A stretch of 64,000 nucleotides of DNA from Hoylesella saccharolytica JCM 17484. Lineage in GTDB: Bacteria; Bacteroidota; Bacteroidia; Bacteroidales; Bacteroidaceae. The translations under genes were made by a program, and so were the position numbers. The stretch lies in contig NZ_BAKN01000009.1 of assembly GCF_000614205.1 (NCBI RefSeq), positions 1-64,000 of the forward strand, read 5' to 3'. Under the pieces are notes generated by a model. That model had not been told where the DNA came from. It saw nothing but the letters and a program-made list of their open reading frames with translations, and made no database searches. Positions 1 to 10,337 of this stretch are shown here, piece by piece (positions within the stretch are counted from its first letter, which is position 1; each line of letters opens with the position of its first letter).

Positions 1-24
1 TATTTGTTTTTTAAAGAATACAAG

Positions 25-235
25 GTGAAAGGTTGAAAAGGTGAAAAAGTGAAAGGATGCAGGTACCATATAAAGAGCAAAGCGCAAGTAATGTAGTACA
101 CCTATCCCTTTATTGGAACATGTTAAGTTTCTCCTTTACAATTGTTGAGTGCTCTCTTGATATAAGCTTTTGAGTGGCTATGCAGCACACCTCTCCCCTT
201 AAAAAGGGGAGATAGAGAGGAGATTGTTTATACCT
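25..235 (+). repeat. Dispersed repeat, family II, copy 1
   Basis: This stretch matches 47636-47845 over about 200 bp with scattered differences. It starts with a GGTGAAAGGTTGAAAAGG-type minisatellite, continues with a block containing TATAAAGAGCAAA and CACCTATCCCTTTATT, then two 22-23 bp units of the TTRAGTnTCTCCTTT type (about 124-168), and ends with a CTCCCCTT/AAGGGGAG hairpin (192-213) followed by GAGAGG. No plausible gene lies in it. Confidence 0.8.
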
Positions 236-440
236 AACTAAGGTATGAATTGGTCTTACCTGATTGAATAAGAGTGTTATCTTGCAAAAATATTCTATTT
301 CTGCAACAATTCTCCACCCCACCCTCATTTTTTTTATCACCCTTACCCTTTTTACCCAGTTGGTCAATTTTATGGATTTGCTGTTCAATTTTATGGCTTT
401 TTGAGGGCTAAAATTGGAGATAAGGGTATAGTACCTTTCG

Positions 441-755
441 TTTTTCTTTACAATTAGCCTTTCAATTCTACGAGAAAAATATGCGTTTATTTTGACAAAA
501 ACAAGGGTTCGGCATGCAAAAGCATAGCTTTGGGGTTGCAAAAGCATAGGTTTTACCACCCAAAAGCATAGGTTTTAGAGCGTAAAAGCATAGCTTTTGC
601 ACCCACAAAAGTGCATTTTTAGGGCAAAAAACGGACATTTTTGAATACAAAAATTAACTATTCCGTTGTAACGGATTGATTATCAAGGCTTCGAAATACC
701 GGCGTATTTACGAGCCACCAACCACTTGATTACTTCTACGCGAGTATTTCGGGGG
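441..755 (-). repeat. Dispersed repeat, family I, copy A (reverse orientation)
   Basis: This is a reverse copy of the element also found at 10338-10712, 17788-18163 and 47964-48323. Four units of the form AAAA-N7-TTTT-N7 start at 518, 540, 562 and 584, exactly 22 bp apart, with a fifth, shifted by one base, at 607. Read on the minus strand the conserved tail (TTTTGnCAAATAAACG, then TTGTAA-GAAAAA) follows the array. A TATTTTTGC box at 292-284 (minus) lies further along, so the element may precede a leftward promoter whose gene would be beyond the window edge. Confidence 0.8.
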
Positions 756-934
756 TAGCATCGGCATTTTCTGTTCCTCAAAATTGGTCAATTTTAAGGA
801 TCGCATTTTTCGCTTTTTGTTACCAATCTTATGTATAATTTCGGTATAAGAATAATAACAATAGCGTTTCTTCATCTTACTTCGAAGGTGCATTCCTTAC
901 CTTTTCTGCGCCATTTATCCATAATACACCCCTC

Positions 935-1130
935 CTAACCTCCACTTTTCAAGGGGAGGGATGTGTGTTGAGCCTCTCCTTTATAATGCATTGGGATTCT
1001 CTTTTGCAATGCGTTAAGTCTCTCCTTACAGTGTATTAAGTCTCCCTTTTGTAGTAGTTTGAACTTCCTCTTATAATTTTTTGAATACGTATGCAGCGCA
1101 CCTCTCCCCTTGAAAAGGGGAGAAAGAGAG
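935..1130 (+). repeat. Family II repeat with five tandem 22-23 bp units
   Basis: Imperfect direct repeats begin at 968, 991, 1014, 1036 and 1059, each opening TTGAG/TTAAG followed by TCTCCTTT and an ATGCR-like end. The same unit occurs twice in the family II copy at 25-235. The block ends with TATGCAGC and the family's CTCCCCTT/AAGGGGAG hairpin at about 1102-1122. The rest of the gap up to 1384 shows only an AT-rich inverted repeat (1249-1259 with 1284-1294). Confidence 0.7.
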
Positions 1131-1383
1131 GAATTACTTATACAGAACTCAAACATTTTATCTCTCCCCTCCTCTGCATTACACCTCTACCCCACCCTGT
1201 TTGGCTTCATCTCACAAGCAAAAAACATTTGTTTTATCCAGCATAACCTATCATATAATTCATATTAACCACCTTCTTTATATATTATATGATAAGTTAA
1301 GCGGGCAATAAGAAAGAAAATAAACAGCTCAAAATCTTGGGGTGCGTGTTTGATAACAGGGCACTGAAGGGGCGACAGAGGGG

Positions 1384-2445
1384 TTAAGGCGTGCCGGTAT
1401 CTGCAATCCGCTCGCCTTTTTTGTTGATGTAAAACCAGTCGTCGCTTACCCACCAGCTGTGTTCGTCCATGTTTTCGCGAATATGACCTGTGCAAGTAAC
1501 CAGCGCTTTACCGTTTTCGAAAGGCTCTGCCCAAAGAAACTGGGGCGGAATAACGATGTTGCCGAATGCATCTGCATAGCCCATTCGCCCGTTGGAATCG
1601 ACAATGCGGAAGACACCTTCAGACAATCCGTCGGGCATAAGGTTATCTATCGTAACAACACCGTAAAGCAACCGCCCGCTGACATCCATCACCATCATGC
1701 CTCCCGAAGGCTCCATCACCACACCGATGGGCGCAATAGAGTCCCAGCCGCAATAGAGCACCTTACCATAAGGCACAATGGTGTCGCCGCGTTCGTTCAG
1801 ATAACATACGCTGTCGACCACTTCTTCTACTTTCGAGGCATATAGTTTGGGACCCCGATAGCCACGCAGCTGACCCGGCGGTACATAAAAACCAACGGGT
1901 CGAGGGTTGTATAACGCGTCGGAAGAGGTACGCAACTCTACTCTGCACAGCGTATCGGCGCTGAATGTAAAGGTTGCGATATTGTCCATGCTATCGGTTA
2001 ACGTCACAACGGGAAACGCTTTATCGTCAGCCCGTACATGCAAAAGGCGCATCAGTTTAGATCGCTTCATGCCCACGTGCAGCCGTTTGCCGATGCGTAT
2101 GCGCGGGTCGGTAATGTTGGCATAAACCAACGCTAAGGGACGATTGATGGCCGCACTGCAAGACAAATTAAGAACGATTTGGGCTTTATCGCCCGTCAAG
2201 AAGCCGTATTCTACCCATCCATGATAGTCTTTGCGACGTTCGGACGAGAGGAATGGATACTGTTGAGAGAGGTCGTGCAGGGTGTAAGCACGCGGAAAAG
2301 GGTAAAAGTCGAGATAGGGATTGTTGACAGACGGCAGGATGAGCGTATCACTTCGACCTTCGCCTAACTGAACAATCGGGCAACCGAAAAGCTGCTGCGG
2401 CAGGCTTAAAAAGAAAAGAAAAACCAAGAAAAGATACTTTTTCAT
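1384..2445 (-). CDS. WG-repeat lipoprotein
   Basis: A 353-residue exported protein of unknown role. The N-terminus has two lysines, a long hydrophobic stretch and a possible lipobox ending LFGC near residue 22, so it is probably a lipoprotein. The C-terminal third has two WG-like repeats, recognisable from NERGDTIVPYGKV and NGRMGYADAFGNIVIPP followed by AEPFENGKALV; such repeats usually form small beta structures in surface or periplasmic proteins. The start at 2445 (ATG) is preferred to an in-frame TTG two codons upstream because it gives a clean signal peptide. It stands alone, with no partner gene in the same direction within 180 bp. WG content is clear; function is not inferable. Confidence 0.8.
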   Translation of the reverse strand: MKKYLFLVFLFFLSLPQQLFGCPIVQLGEGRSDTLILPSVNNPYLDFYPFPRAYTLHDLSQQYPFLSSERRKDYHGWVEYGFLTGDKAQIVLNLSCSAAINRPLALVYANITDPRIRIGKRLHVGMKRSKLMRLLHVRADDKAFPVVTLTDSMDNIATFTFSADTLCRVELRTSSDALYNPRPVGFYVPPGQLRGYRGPKLYASKVEEVVDSVCYLNERGDTIVPYGKVLYCGWDSIAPIGVVMEPSGGMMVMDVSGRLLYGVVTIDNLMPDGLSEGVFRIVDSNGRMGYADAFGNIVIPPQFLWAEPFENGKALVTCTGHIRENMDEHSWWVSDDWFYINKKGERIADTGTP

Positions 2446-2570
2446 ACGCAAAAAAGTGTGACTTTAATAAGCGAAAGAACTTATTTTGGGGTGCAAAACT
2501 TATGCCTTTAGAGGTAAAAACGACAAAAGAGAAATCACCTTTTCACCGTAATGGGCAGCTTGTTAATCAA

Positions 2571-2602
2571 CCGACCGACAAACATTACTGCCTGTCGGTC
2601 GG
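2571..2602 (-). terminator. Hairpin downstream of the DUF3467 gene
   Basis: A perfect 10 bp stem (CCGACCGACA / TGTCGGTCGG) with a 12 nt loop lies just past the DUF3467 stop. There is no long T run, so termination strength is uncertain. Confidence 0.5.
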
Positions 2603-2637
2603 CGTTTAAGGGTGTGCATAAAAGCTTACGGAAGCCG

Positions 2638-2958
2638 TTATGCCTCGCCTCGTCCCGCTTGAAAGGGAGCCAGTGGAGGTTGTCCGCCATCAGGGAGCTG
2701 AATGGGCCCGAACTCTTGTTCGTATTTATAGACATTCTCCTGCAAAGCCTGAAGTAGTCGTTTAATATGTTCGGGTGCCATAATGATGCGGCTGGCCACC
2801 TCAGGTTTAGACATCCCGGGCAGCACACTGGCAAAATCGAGCACAAAATCGCTGTGCGAATGCGAAATCAATGCAAAGTTAGAATACACGCCCGACGCAA
2901 TATCCGGACGCAAACCCATCTCAAATTGTACGGGTTCTTGGTCATTGTTACGATTCAT
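2638..2958 (-). CDS. DUF3467 family protein
   Basis: A 106-residue cytosolic protein matching the small DUF3467 family of Bacteroidetes, seen in the core FEMGLRPDIASGVYSNFALISH, the FVLDFASVLPG segment and VASRIIMAPEHIKRLLQAL. The family's function is unknown to me. In several Bacteroidetes the gene sits near rpoC (recalled, not shown here); here it is monocistronic. The ATG at 2958 is chosen because a good promoter lies about 100 bp upstream (3059-3090) and the residues before it, in a longer reading, are not family-like. The C-terminus is Pro/Gly rich. It is divergent from the aldolase gene. Confidence 0.8.
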   Translation of the reverse strand: MNRNNDQEPVQFEMGLRPDIASGVYSNFALISHSHSDFVLDFASVLPGMSKPEVASRIIMAPEHIKRLLQALQENVYKYEQEFGPIQLPDGGQPPLAPFQAGRGEA

Positions 2959-3058
2959 TATTTTTCTTTTATTAGTTGAATTTCTATCAATATGGGGTAA
3001 ACATACACAACATGTCCTGCACGTCTGCGCAGCCATGGCAACGCCTGCTACCCCTTTT

Positions 3059-3090
3059 GCAAAGGTAAATAAAATAAGCTGACAGGCAAA
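3059..3090 (-). promoter_or_regulatory. Bacteroidetes-type promoter for the DUF3467 gene
   Basis: Read on the minus strand: TTTG at 3090-3087, a 19 bp spacer, then TACCTTTGC at 3067-3059. This matches the Bacteroidetes -33/-7 consensus (TTTG, about 19 bp, TAnnTTTG). Confidence 0.75.
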
Positions 3091-3121
3091 ATGGAGGTCT
3101 GTTTTTCCCCATAATTAGGTA

Positions 3122-3153
3122 TTGCATTTCCGACAAAGAAGCTGTATATTTGC
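3122..3153 (+). promoter_or_regulatory. Bacteroidetes-type promoter for the aldolase gene
   Basis: TTGC at 3122, a 19 bp spacer, then TATATTTGC at 3145-3153, about 45 bp before the aldolase start. Confidence 0.75.
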
Positions 3154-3198
3154 GATGTCCTGCCATATAGGAGGATACAACTTTAATTTTTAATCGTT

Positions 3199-4250
3199 AT
3201 GAGTAGAATAACAGATTTACTAGGCACAGAAACTGGGTATTATTTAGACCACAAGTGCAAGACAATAGACAAAAGTCTGCTGCATCTGCCGGAAAAAAAT
3301 GTTATCGATAACGTGTGGAAAGACTCTGACAGAAGCATTCCCACGCTACGCAGTTTGCAAACCATCTTCGGTCATGGACGCTTGGCCAACACCGGTTATG
3401 TATCTATTTTACCCGTTGATCAGGGCATCGAGCACACTGCCGGAGCATCGTTTGCCCCCAATCCGCTGTATTTTGATCCTGAGAACATTGTAAAACTGGC
3501 CATCGAAGGCGAATGTAACTGCGTGGCAACAACGTTTGGCGTGCTGGGATCGGTTGCGCGTAAATATGCGCACAAAATTCCATTCATGGTGAAAATCAAC
3601 CATAATGAACTGCTCACTTACCCCACAAGCTATCAGCAAGTGATGTTCGGTACCATTCGCGAGGCATGGAATTTGGGTGCCGTTGCTGTAGGAGCTACTG
3701 TTTATTTCGGTTCGGAAGACAGTCGCCGGCAATTGGTTGAGGTGGCCGAAGCCTTTGAATATGCCCACGAACTGGGTATGGCTACCGTGCTGTGGTGCTA
3801 TTTGCGCAACTCGGCGTTCAAGAAAGACGGTACCGATTACCATTCATCAGCCGACGTAACAGCACAAGCCAACCATATCGGCGTAACCATCAAGCGGATA
3901 TTGTGAAACAAAAGCTGCCCACTAACAACGGAGGGTTTAAAGCTATCGGCTTTGGCAAGACCGATGAACGGATGTATAGCAAGCTCACCACCGAACATCC
4001 CATTGATCTTTGCCGTTATCAGGTAGCCAACGGATATATGGGGCGCGTAGGATTGATTAACTCTGGCGGCGAATCGCACGGCCAATCAGATTTCCACGAC
4101 GCAGTGGTTACAGCCGTAGTGAACAAGCGAGCCGGCGGAATAGGATTGATTAGTGGTCGCAAAGCATTCCAAAAACCGATGAAAGAGGGTGTTGATTTGT
4201 TACATCTTATTCAAGACGTATATCTCGACGAAAGCATTACCATCGCATAA
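3199..4250 (+). CDS. fbaB: Class I fructose-bisphosphate aldolase, frameshifted
   Basis: Class I (Schiff-base, DhnA/FbaB-type) aldolase of glycolysis/gluconeogenesis, cleaving fructose 1,6-bisphosphate to two triose phosphates. Family segments are [40 protein letters not shown] and, after the break, INSGGESHG and [14 protein letters not shown]. The reading frame breaks at about 3894-3897: the first frame ends in a stop at 3904-3906, while the continuation reads [19 protein letters not shown]. Adding one G (AAG-CGG to AAG-GCG-G) restores a protein of about 350 residues, the normal size. As glycolytic enzymes are rarely dispensable, I suspect a sequence error rather than a dead gene. It has its own promoter and a strong terminator. 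Confidence 0.88.
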
Positions 4251-4273
4251 GCGCACTCGAAAGAGACAAAGAC

Positions 4274-4320
4274 AGAGGGACATATCAAAACCGAAATGGT
4301 TGATACGTCCCTCTTTTTAT
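4274..4320 (+). terminator. Terminator of the aldolase gene
   Basis: A 15 bp stem with one mismatch (AGAGGGACATATCAA / TTGATACGTCCCTCT), an 11 nt loop, then TTTTTAT. Typical intrinsic terminator. Confidence 0.85.
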
Positions 4321-4417
4321 ATTAAATAAAAAAGGGGGCATTATAAAAATCACTCAATATCAAATAAGCCCAGACCTAACATTACAAGTATTGTCCGCAG
4401 AATTTCTAATGAGAATA

Positions 4418-4504
4418 AAAAGCCAAAACTGCTTCTGTAGGGTGCAATCAGAGCGAAAATGCTCTGCACTGATACAAATACAGGTTTGGTTTTTAGTGAT
4501 TTTC
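4418..4504. repeat. Palindromic dispersed repeat, copy 1
   Basis: Closely similar to 11508-11590. An outer imperfect inverted repeat (CAAAACTGCTTCTGTA with TACAAATACAGGTTTG) encloses an inner GGTGCA / TGCAC and GAGC / GCTC stem, so RNA from either strand would fold into one long hairpin. This copy carries more mismatches than the second. Confidence 0.8.
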
Positions 4505-4539
4505 GACCTGCAAAGACCATGCTCTTACTCTTCCAAAGA

Positions 4540-4695
4540 TGAAGGCTTATTACCCAAAAGTTATGCCTTGGAAAGCTCAAAACTGATTCTTACCCGCGAA
4601 ACGAAAATCTTTCGTTAGATCAGAAATATGAATTGTAAGAAAAACAGGAGAATAGAAATGTAATAAAAAGTTAAAATATAATAGATTGAAAGTTG
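4540..4695 (+). repeat. Dispersed repeat, family I, degenerate copy B
   Basis: Partial and decayed: CAAAAGTTATGCCTTGG and a tail GAAACGAAAATCTTTCG...TTGTAAGAAAAACA...GATTGAAAGT align with the right half of the family I element. It ends about 20 bp before the SusC promoter box at 4713. Confidence 0.55.
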
Positions 4696-4712
4696 CGTAC
4701 AATAATATTACC

Positions 4713-4721
4713 TATATTTGC
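4713..4721 (+). promoter_or_regulatory. -7 box upstream of susC
   Basis: TATATTTGC, 66 bp before the susC start. No well-spaced TTTG -33 element is evident. Confidence 0.6.
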
Positions 4722-4786
4722 TCACGACCGAGTAGCTATCAATTTATCATCTCATAGAATTAACAACTAATCTTTAAGAAACGTTC

Positions 4787-7700
4787 ATGAAAAGAGTTTA
4801 TTTTAACTTTTTGACAAGGAAGACAATGGTATTGTCGGCCTTAGTGACGCTATGCTTATCGGGCGTAACGCCAAAAATGCTTGCAGTGACAAGCCAAAAA
4901 CAAGTGGTTACACAAACCAACAACATCAAAGGAAGGGTACTCGATGCTGCAGGCGACCCTATTATCGGGGCTACAGTGAAAGTAAAAGGCAGTAATCAGA
5001 CGGTACTGTGACTGATCTTGATGGTAATTTTGCCCTAAACAATATAAGCAGCGGAGGGTATTTGGTAGTTTCGTATATCGGCTATAAAACGGAAGAAGTA
5101 AGCATTTCTTCTTCGCCGATGATCGTTACGCTGCAAGAAGACAATGCCATGCTTAACGAAGTGATTGTTGTAGGTTTTGGAACACAAAAGAAAGTAAACC
5201 TTACCGGTTCGGTAAGTGTTGTAAGTGGAGAGGAACTGAGCGCACGTCCGGTGCAGAATGTATCGCAAGCTTTGCAGGGCATAGTTCCCGGTTTGCAGAT
5301 TGCTTCGAATACGGGTGGAGCCTTAGATGCCACCCAAAGTATCAACGTTCGCGGTACAGGAACCATCGGACAAGGTTCAAGCAGTTCACCACTGATACTT
5401 ATTGATGGTATGGAAGGTGACATTAACACCCTTAATCCACAAGACATCGAGAGCATTTCAGTGTTGAAAGATGCTGCAGCCTCTTCTATTTATGGATCGC
5501 GAGCACCATTTGGCGTTATCCTGATTACCACCAAAACGGGAGGTTCGGGTAAGGTTACGGTTCATTACAACAACAGTTTTCGGGTAGGTTCACTTATTCG
5601 CGGTAAACATATGATGAACTCTGTAGACTTTGCTTCGTGGATGAACGATGTTGATTACAACAGTGGTAATAGTCCGTTTTTCGATAATGCCCGAATGAAA
5701 CAAATCGTTGCATACCACAATGGCACCCCCTCCGGACCCGGTCAGCGTATTGCTGCAGACGGTACAACGTTGTATGCCATAGGCACAACTAATAATATAA
5801 CCTGGCAAGATGGCTATGCAGCAGGTATCGACGATGTAGACTGGTATGACGTTATCTATAAAAAGACCTCTTTTTCACAGGAACATAACGCCAGCGTCAA
5901 CGGTGGAGACAAACGTTTTAACTATTATGCCTCGCTAGGATATTTGGATTATAGCGGTTTTATGAAACTGAATAAAGATAATAAAACACGATACAACGGA
6001 ACAGCAAAAATCAACGCATGGGTTACCAATTGGCTACGCATGCAATATACCATGCGCTTTACACGTATCGATTTTAAACGTCCGGCAGACCTTACCAACA
6101 GTCTTTATAGCGATATGGCACGTCAGGGATGGCCCGTTCTGCCTTTATACGATCGCAACGGATACTATTATTCATCACCCTCTCCTGCACTGGGAATTGC
6201 CACAGGAGGAACGGACAAGAGCCAACGGGACATCCAAGACCACCAGTTGGCATTCGACATAGAGCCTGTTAAAGATTGGATCACGCACATTAACTTTAAC
6301 TACAAGATAGAAAACAGAACCCAACACTGGGACTCGCAGCAAACTTTCAACCACGATGTGGCAGGCAATCCTGTATTATATCGTACGGGGTCAAACGTTC
6401 ATGAAGACTTACTTAAAGACAATTACCTCAACTTTCAGCTTTATTCAGAGTATGGATTATCGTTCGCCGAGAAACATAATTTCCACATTATGGGTGGTTT
6501 TCAGGCTGAACAACTAAAAAGGTTGGAGTTTGGCTTACAACGCGATGGTATCTTAGACCCCAACAAACCGGAGGTAGATTTAACTTCGGGATTGAGTCAT
6601 GACGGAAAAGCCATCGTACCATCGACCAATGGAGGGCGCAATCAATGGCAGACTGCAGGGTTCTTCGGACGGCTTAACTACAATTATAAAGAAACTTATC
6701 TCTTTGAAACCAACCTGCGTTATGATGGTACATCACGTTTTCGCAAGGATAATATGTGGAAACTTTTCCCTTCATTCTCTTTCGGTTGGAATATCGCCCG
6801 CGAGTCTTTCTTCAAACCGTTAGAGACCAAAATAAATACTTTAAAGCTGAGATTGTCTTACGGTTCATTGGGAAATCAGAACACCGACAGTTGGTATCAG
6901 ACCTATCAAACCATCACGTACAGGCCATTTGCAGGTTATTGGCTGCAAAACGGCGTAAAACCCAATGTCACAATAGCACCCGCATTGATTTCTACCATGC
7001 TGACTTGGGAGCGCGTGGTGAACTATAACGTGGGCTTAGATTTCGGCGCACTGAACAACAGACTTATGGGTTCGTTCGACTGGTACATACGCGATACGAA
7101 AGATATGGTGGGCAATGCGCCTGAACTTCCATCAATTTTAGGTGCCAATGTGCCTAAGACTAACAATACAGACTTGCGTACAACGGGGTGGGAATTTCAG
7201 ATAAGCTGGCGCGATGTGCTGAAAAACGGACTGGCTTACGGGGTTACACTCAATCTCTCTGATGCTCGCACAAAGATTACTCGCTATCCCAACAACCCCA
7301 CAAATGCCATCAACAACTATATCGAAGGCAGGTACATCAACGAAATTTGGGGGTACGAAACAGAGGCATTGCCAGAAGTCAGGCAGAGATGGATGCCCAT
7401 CTGGCTGTTGCCAACCAAAGTTCTATCGGCAACAATTGGGGTGCCGGTGATGTAATGTATAAAGACCTGAATGGCGATAAAAAAATTACCGGAGGTGCAG
7501 GAACACTGAACGACCACGGCGATATGAAAGTAATAGGCAACAGTACACCACGTTATCTTTTCGGTTTAGACTTAAATGCGACATGGAAAGGTTTTGATGT
7601 ACGTGCTTTTTTTCAAGGTGTGATGAAGCGAGAGTCGTGGTAGGTAGCTCATGGAATGGAAATGAATATATGTTTGGCGCAACAGAAAGCGGTCGTTGGT

Positions 7701-8092
7701 GGGCTTCAGGCATCTCAGGTGTGCAAGATTACTACCGCGATGCATCGTCTTGGTCGGTTCAAAATGGTTATCAAAGCGAAAATACAAATGCTTTTCTACC
7801 CCGTCCGACGTGGACAGACAAGAACGTTCAGCCCCAAAGCCGTTATCTGATCAACGCTGCTTATATGCGATTAAAAAACTTACAATTTGGCTATACACTG
7901 CCCAAATCGCTTGTTTCGAATTGGGGTGTCGGTAAATTGCGCATCTTTGTTTCTGCCGAAAATCTCCTTACGGTATGCAATATGCCCGAGCAGTTCGACC
8001 CGGAAACTATTGGATATGACACCAATGGAATAAAAAATAACGGCTATCCGCTTTCAAAGACCTGGTCATTTGGCCTTAATGTTACCTTTTAA
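4787..8092 (+). CDS. SusC/RagA TonB-dependent outer-membrane transporter, three frameshifts
   Basis: Outer-membrane receptor that would import a ligand captured by the SusD partner encoded directly downstream. A signal peptide is followed by a CarboxypepD_reg-like domain (IKGRVLDAAGDPIIGATV), the linker LNEVIVVGFGTQKK, a plug (LSARPVQNVSQALQG, INVRGTGTIG, DPQDIESISVLKDAAASSIYG-type motif) and a long beta barrel ending SFGLNVTF. The frame breaks three times: near 5001 (after GSNQT), near 7363 (GYETE / GIARSQAEMD) and near 7643 (KRESW / VGSSWNGNEY). Each is repaired by adding one G to a GG run, giving about 1102 residues, a normal SusC length. Either a triple-mutant relic or sequence error; the clean repair favours error. 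Confidence 0.9.
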
Positions 8093-8125
8093 CTCCTTTA
8101 CGGACAAATTAAAACAAATAAATTT

Positions 8126-10159
8126 ATGAAACCGAACAATATATATAATCATATGTTGCGCTGCATAGGCAGTGCCGTTTTATGTCTCGGCGCGCTTGTT
8201 TTTGCAGCCTGTAACGACTTTTTAGGGCAGGAACCGCCCTCTCAGCTAACACCCGAGGGGTACTATTCTACCGAAGCTCAGCTGCAAGCGGTTGCCAATC
8301 AACTGTATCAAGACGTGTTACCACAACACAGCAATTGGAACTACGGCTGGTATCTTACAGATAATAATACGGACAATCAGATGAGTTTATCGCCCGATAA
8401 TAAGTTTGGAACGGGCCTTTGGAAGACATCTAACACCAATAACAACTGGTCTTGGGGTAATATTCGCAACATAAATTACCAGCTGAATGCCGTCTTAACA
8501 AAGTATAATGCAGGACAAGTAACCGGTACCGACGCAACAGTCAGGCAGTATATAGGTGAGATTTATTTTATGAGGGCGTATGCTTATTTTGACCTTTTAA
8601 AACGTTTTGGCGACCTTCCGATTGTTACTCAGGCTCTGCCCGATAATGAAGCAATCCTCGTTGCAGCAAATAAACGTAGACCTCGTAATGAAGTTTCGCG
8701 TTTTATTACCAGCACATTAGACACAGCCTTGACCTATCTGAAAGAGGATTTCGATGCAAAACACACCCGTATTTCTACCGATGCTGCCTACTTGTTCAAA
8801 TCGCGCGTGGCGCTTTACGAAGCCTCTTGGCTTACCAATTTTAAGGGTACACCCTTTGTTCCGTTGGGAACGGGATGGGCCGGAGCCACCAAAGACTACA
8901 ACAGCACTTATCAATACCCTACAGGATCTATCGATGCAGAGGCTGAATATTTTTTTAAGATGAGCGTAACAGCAGCCGAAAAGGTGGCAGAAAAATACAA
9001 AGCTCAACTGGTAACCAATACGGGTAGCATCCCACAATCGCTTTCCGACCCCGAGAATCCTTATTTTAAGATGTGGGGAACCACAGATATGTCTGCCACA
9101 CCAGAGATACTTTTATGGCGACAATACAGTCATGCCCTGGGTGTAAACAATGATGTCGAGGTGGCTGTACAGGCAGGAAACATCGGCACAGGATTTACGC
9201 GGAGTCTTATCGAAAGCTATCTGATGCAAGACGGGCTACCCATTTATGCCTCGTCTTACACTTATGACGATAGCTCTTTGGCAAAAGTGGCTACCCATCG
9301 AGACCCTCGTCTGGCTATCTTTCTTAAAGTTCCGGGACAAATCAACTGCTTTAAGAATATGAGTTCTACAGAAGATCATTTTGTAGAAATCGAACCCAAA
9401 CCTAACATTACAAGTAAAACACCCGAAACTGCATACTATACCGGCTATGCCATTCGTAAGGGTGGAACATTTGACAAGGCACTTACGGCAAACGGAGGAA
9501 GCGAAAATGCGCTGGCCGTGTTCCGCGTAACAGAGGCCCTGCTCAATTATATCGAAGCACAATATATGCTTACAAAAGACATCAACTCTGGAAAGATATT
9601 GGAATATTGGCGATTAATTCGCGAAAAAGCGGGCTTTACTGGCACGGCACAAGATCCCACCTTAACTATCGCTGCCACAAATATGAGCAAGGAAATACTT
9701 GACTGGGGGGCCTATACCGCAGGTGTTTTACTATCCGACAAGGTACTTTACAATATTCGTAGAGAACGCCGTTGCGAGCTTATTGCAGAAGGATTGCGGT
9801 GGATGGACCTACAACGATGGCGCGCTTGCGACCAAATGAAGGCATTACCATATCACACTGAAGGCATACATCTTTGGAATACAGAGATGGAAAGCTGGTA
9901 TACCAACCTCATCAGCGACGGTTCTTCGGCTGCCAATGTTTCTTCTAAAGCACTCAGTGAATATTACCGCCCGCACGAAGTAACGATGGCTAACAACAAT
10001 TTTAAAGACGGATTGACATGGCATAATGCACACTACTTGGAACCTTTACCATTAAGACAGTTCCTACTTACTGCTGATGACCATGCCACCATTGCACGTT
10101 CTCCACTCTATCAAAATCCTTACTGGCCCACAGTTACTGATCAACCGGCAGAACAATAA
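8126..10159 (+). CDS. SusD/RagB family surface lipoprotein
   Basis: Ligand-binding outer-membrane lipoprotein paired with the SusC upstream (gap 33 bp). A signal peptide ends in a lipobox (VFAAC, Cys about residue 29) followed by NDFLGQEPP, a typical SusD start. The family motifs IGEIYFMRAYAYFDLLKRFGDLPIV and ADEGLRW-like RRERRCELIAEGLRWMDLQRW are present, as is the C-terminal LEPLPLRQFLL. At 677 residues it is longer than many SusD proteins. No glycan-degrading enzyme accompanies the pair, so its substrate cannot be guessed from context. A terminator follows. Confidence 0.93.
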   Translation: MKPNNIYNHMLRCIGSAVLCLGALVFAACNDFLGQEPPSQLTPEGYYSTEAQLQAVANQLYQDVLPQHSNWNYGWYLTDNNTDNQMSLSPDNKFGTGLWKTSNTNNNWSWGNIRNINYQLNAVLTKYNAGQVTGTDATVRQYIGEIYFMRAYAYFDLLKRFGDLPIVTQALPDNEAILVAANKRRPRNEVSRFITSTLDTALTYLKEDFDAKHTRISTDAAYLFKSRVALYEASWLTNFKGTPFVPLGTGWAGATKDYNSTYQYPTGSIDAEAEYFFKMSVTAAEKVAEKYKAQLVTNTGSIPQSLSDPENPYFKMWGTTDMSATPEILLWRQYSHALGVNNDVEVAVQAGNIGTGFTRSLIESYLMQDGLPIYASSYTYDDSSLAKVATHRDPRLAIFLKVPGQINCFKNMSSTEDHFVEIEPKPNITSKTPETAYYTGYAIRKGGTFDKALTANGGSENALAVFRVTEALLNYIEAQYMLTKDINSGKILEYWRLIREKAGFTGTAQDPTLTIAATNMSKEILDWGAYTAGVLLSDKVLYNIRRERRCELIAEGLRWMDLQRWRACDQMKALPYHTEGIHLWNTEMESWYTNLISDGSSAANVSSKALSEYYRPHEVTMANNNFKDGLTWHNAHYLEPLPLRQFLLTADDHATIARSPLYQNPYWPTVTDQPAEQ

Positions 10160-10230
10160 GGCCATAAATAGAAATGAAACGTGAAGAAGCGGGCAATAAA
10201 CTTTGATGTATGCCTGCTAAAAATGACTTT

Positions 10231-10260
10231 CCCGATATGTCCATTGAAGGACATATCGGG
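10231..10260 (+). terminator. Terminator of the susCD pair
   Basis: A perfect 12 bp stem CCCGATATGTCC / GGACATATCGGG with a 6 nt loop, followed by ATTTATCGATTTG. Confidence 0.8.
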
Positions 10261-10337
10261 ATTTATCGATTTGTTATTCTTTTACCGGAAAAACTTCTAA
10301 ACTATAACTTTCACTATTGTTAAAAATATCCTTGTAA

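Noticed and set aside
110-1156. Several minus-strand open frames of 60-150 codons in the first 1.2 kb
   Set aside because: They run through the dispersed repeats; the periodic residues merely reflect the 22-23 bp units, and none has a signal, known motif or fitting ribosome site.
4350-4580. Open frame over the palindromic repeat, similar to one at 11504-11737
   Set aside because: The shared peptide comes from the repeated palindrome itself, not from a conserved gene.
4787-8092. Programmed frameshifting in the first susC
   Set aside because: The three breaks have no slippery heptamer, are unrelated in context, and match the single-G pattern seen in six other genes.
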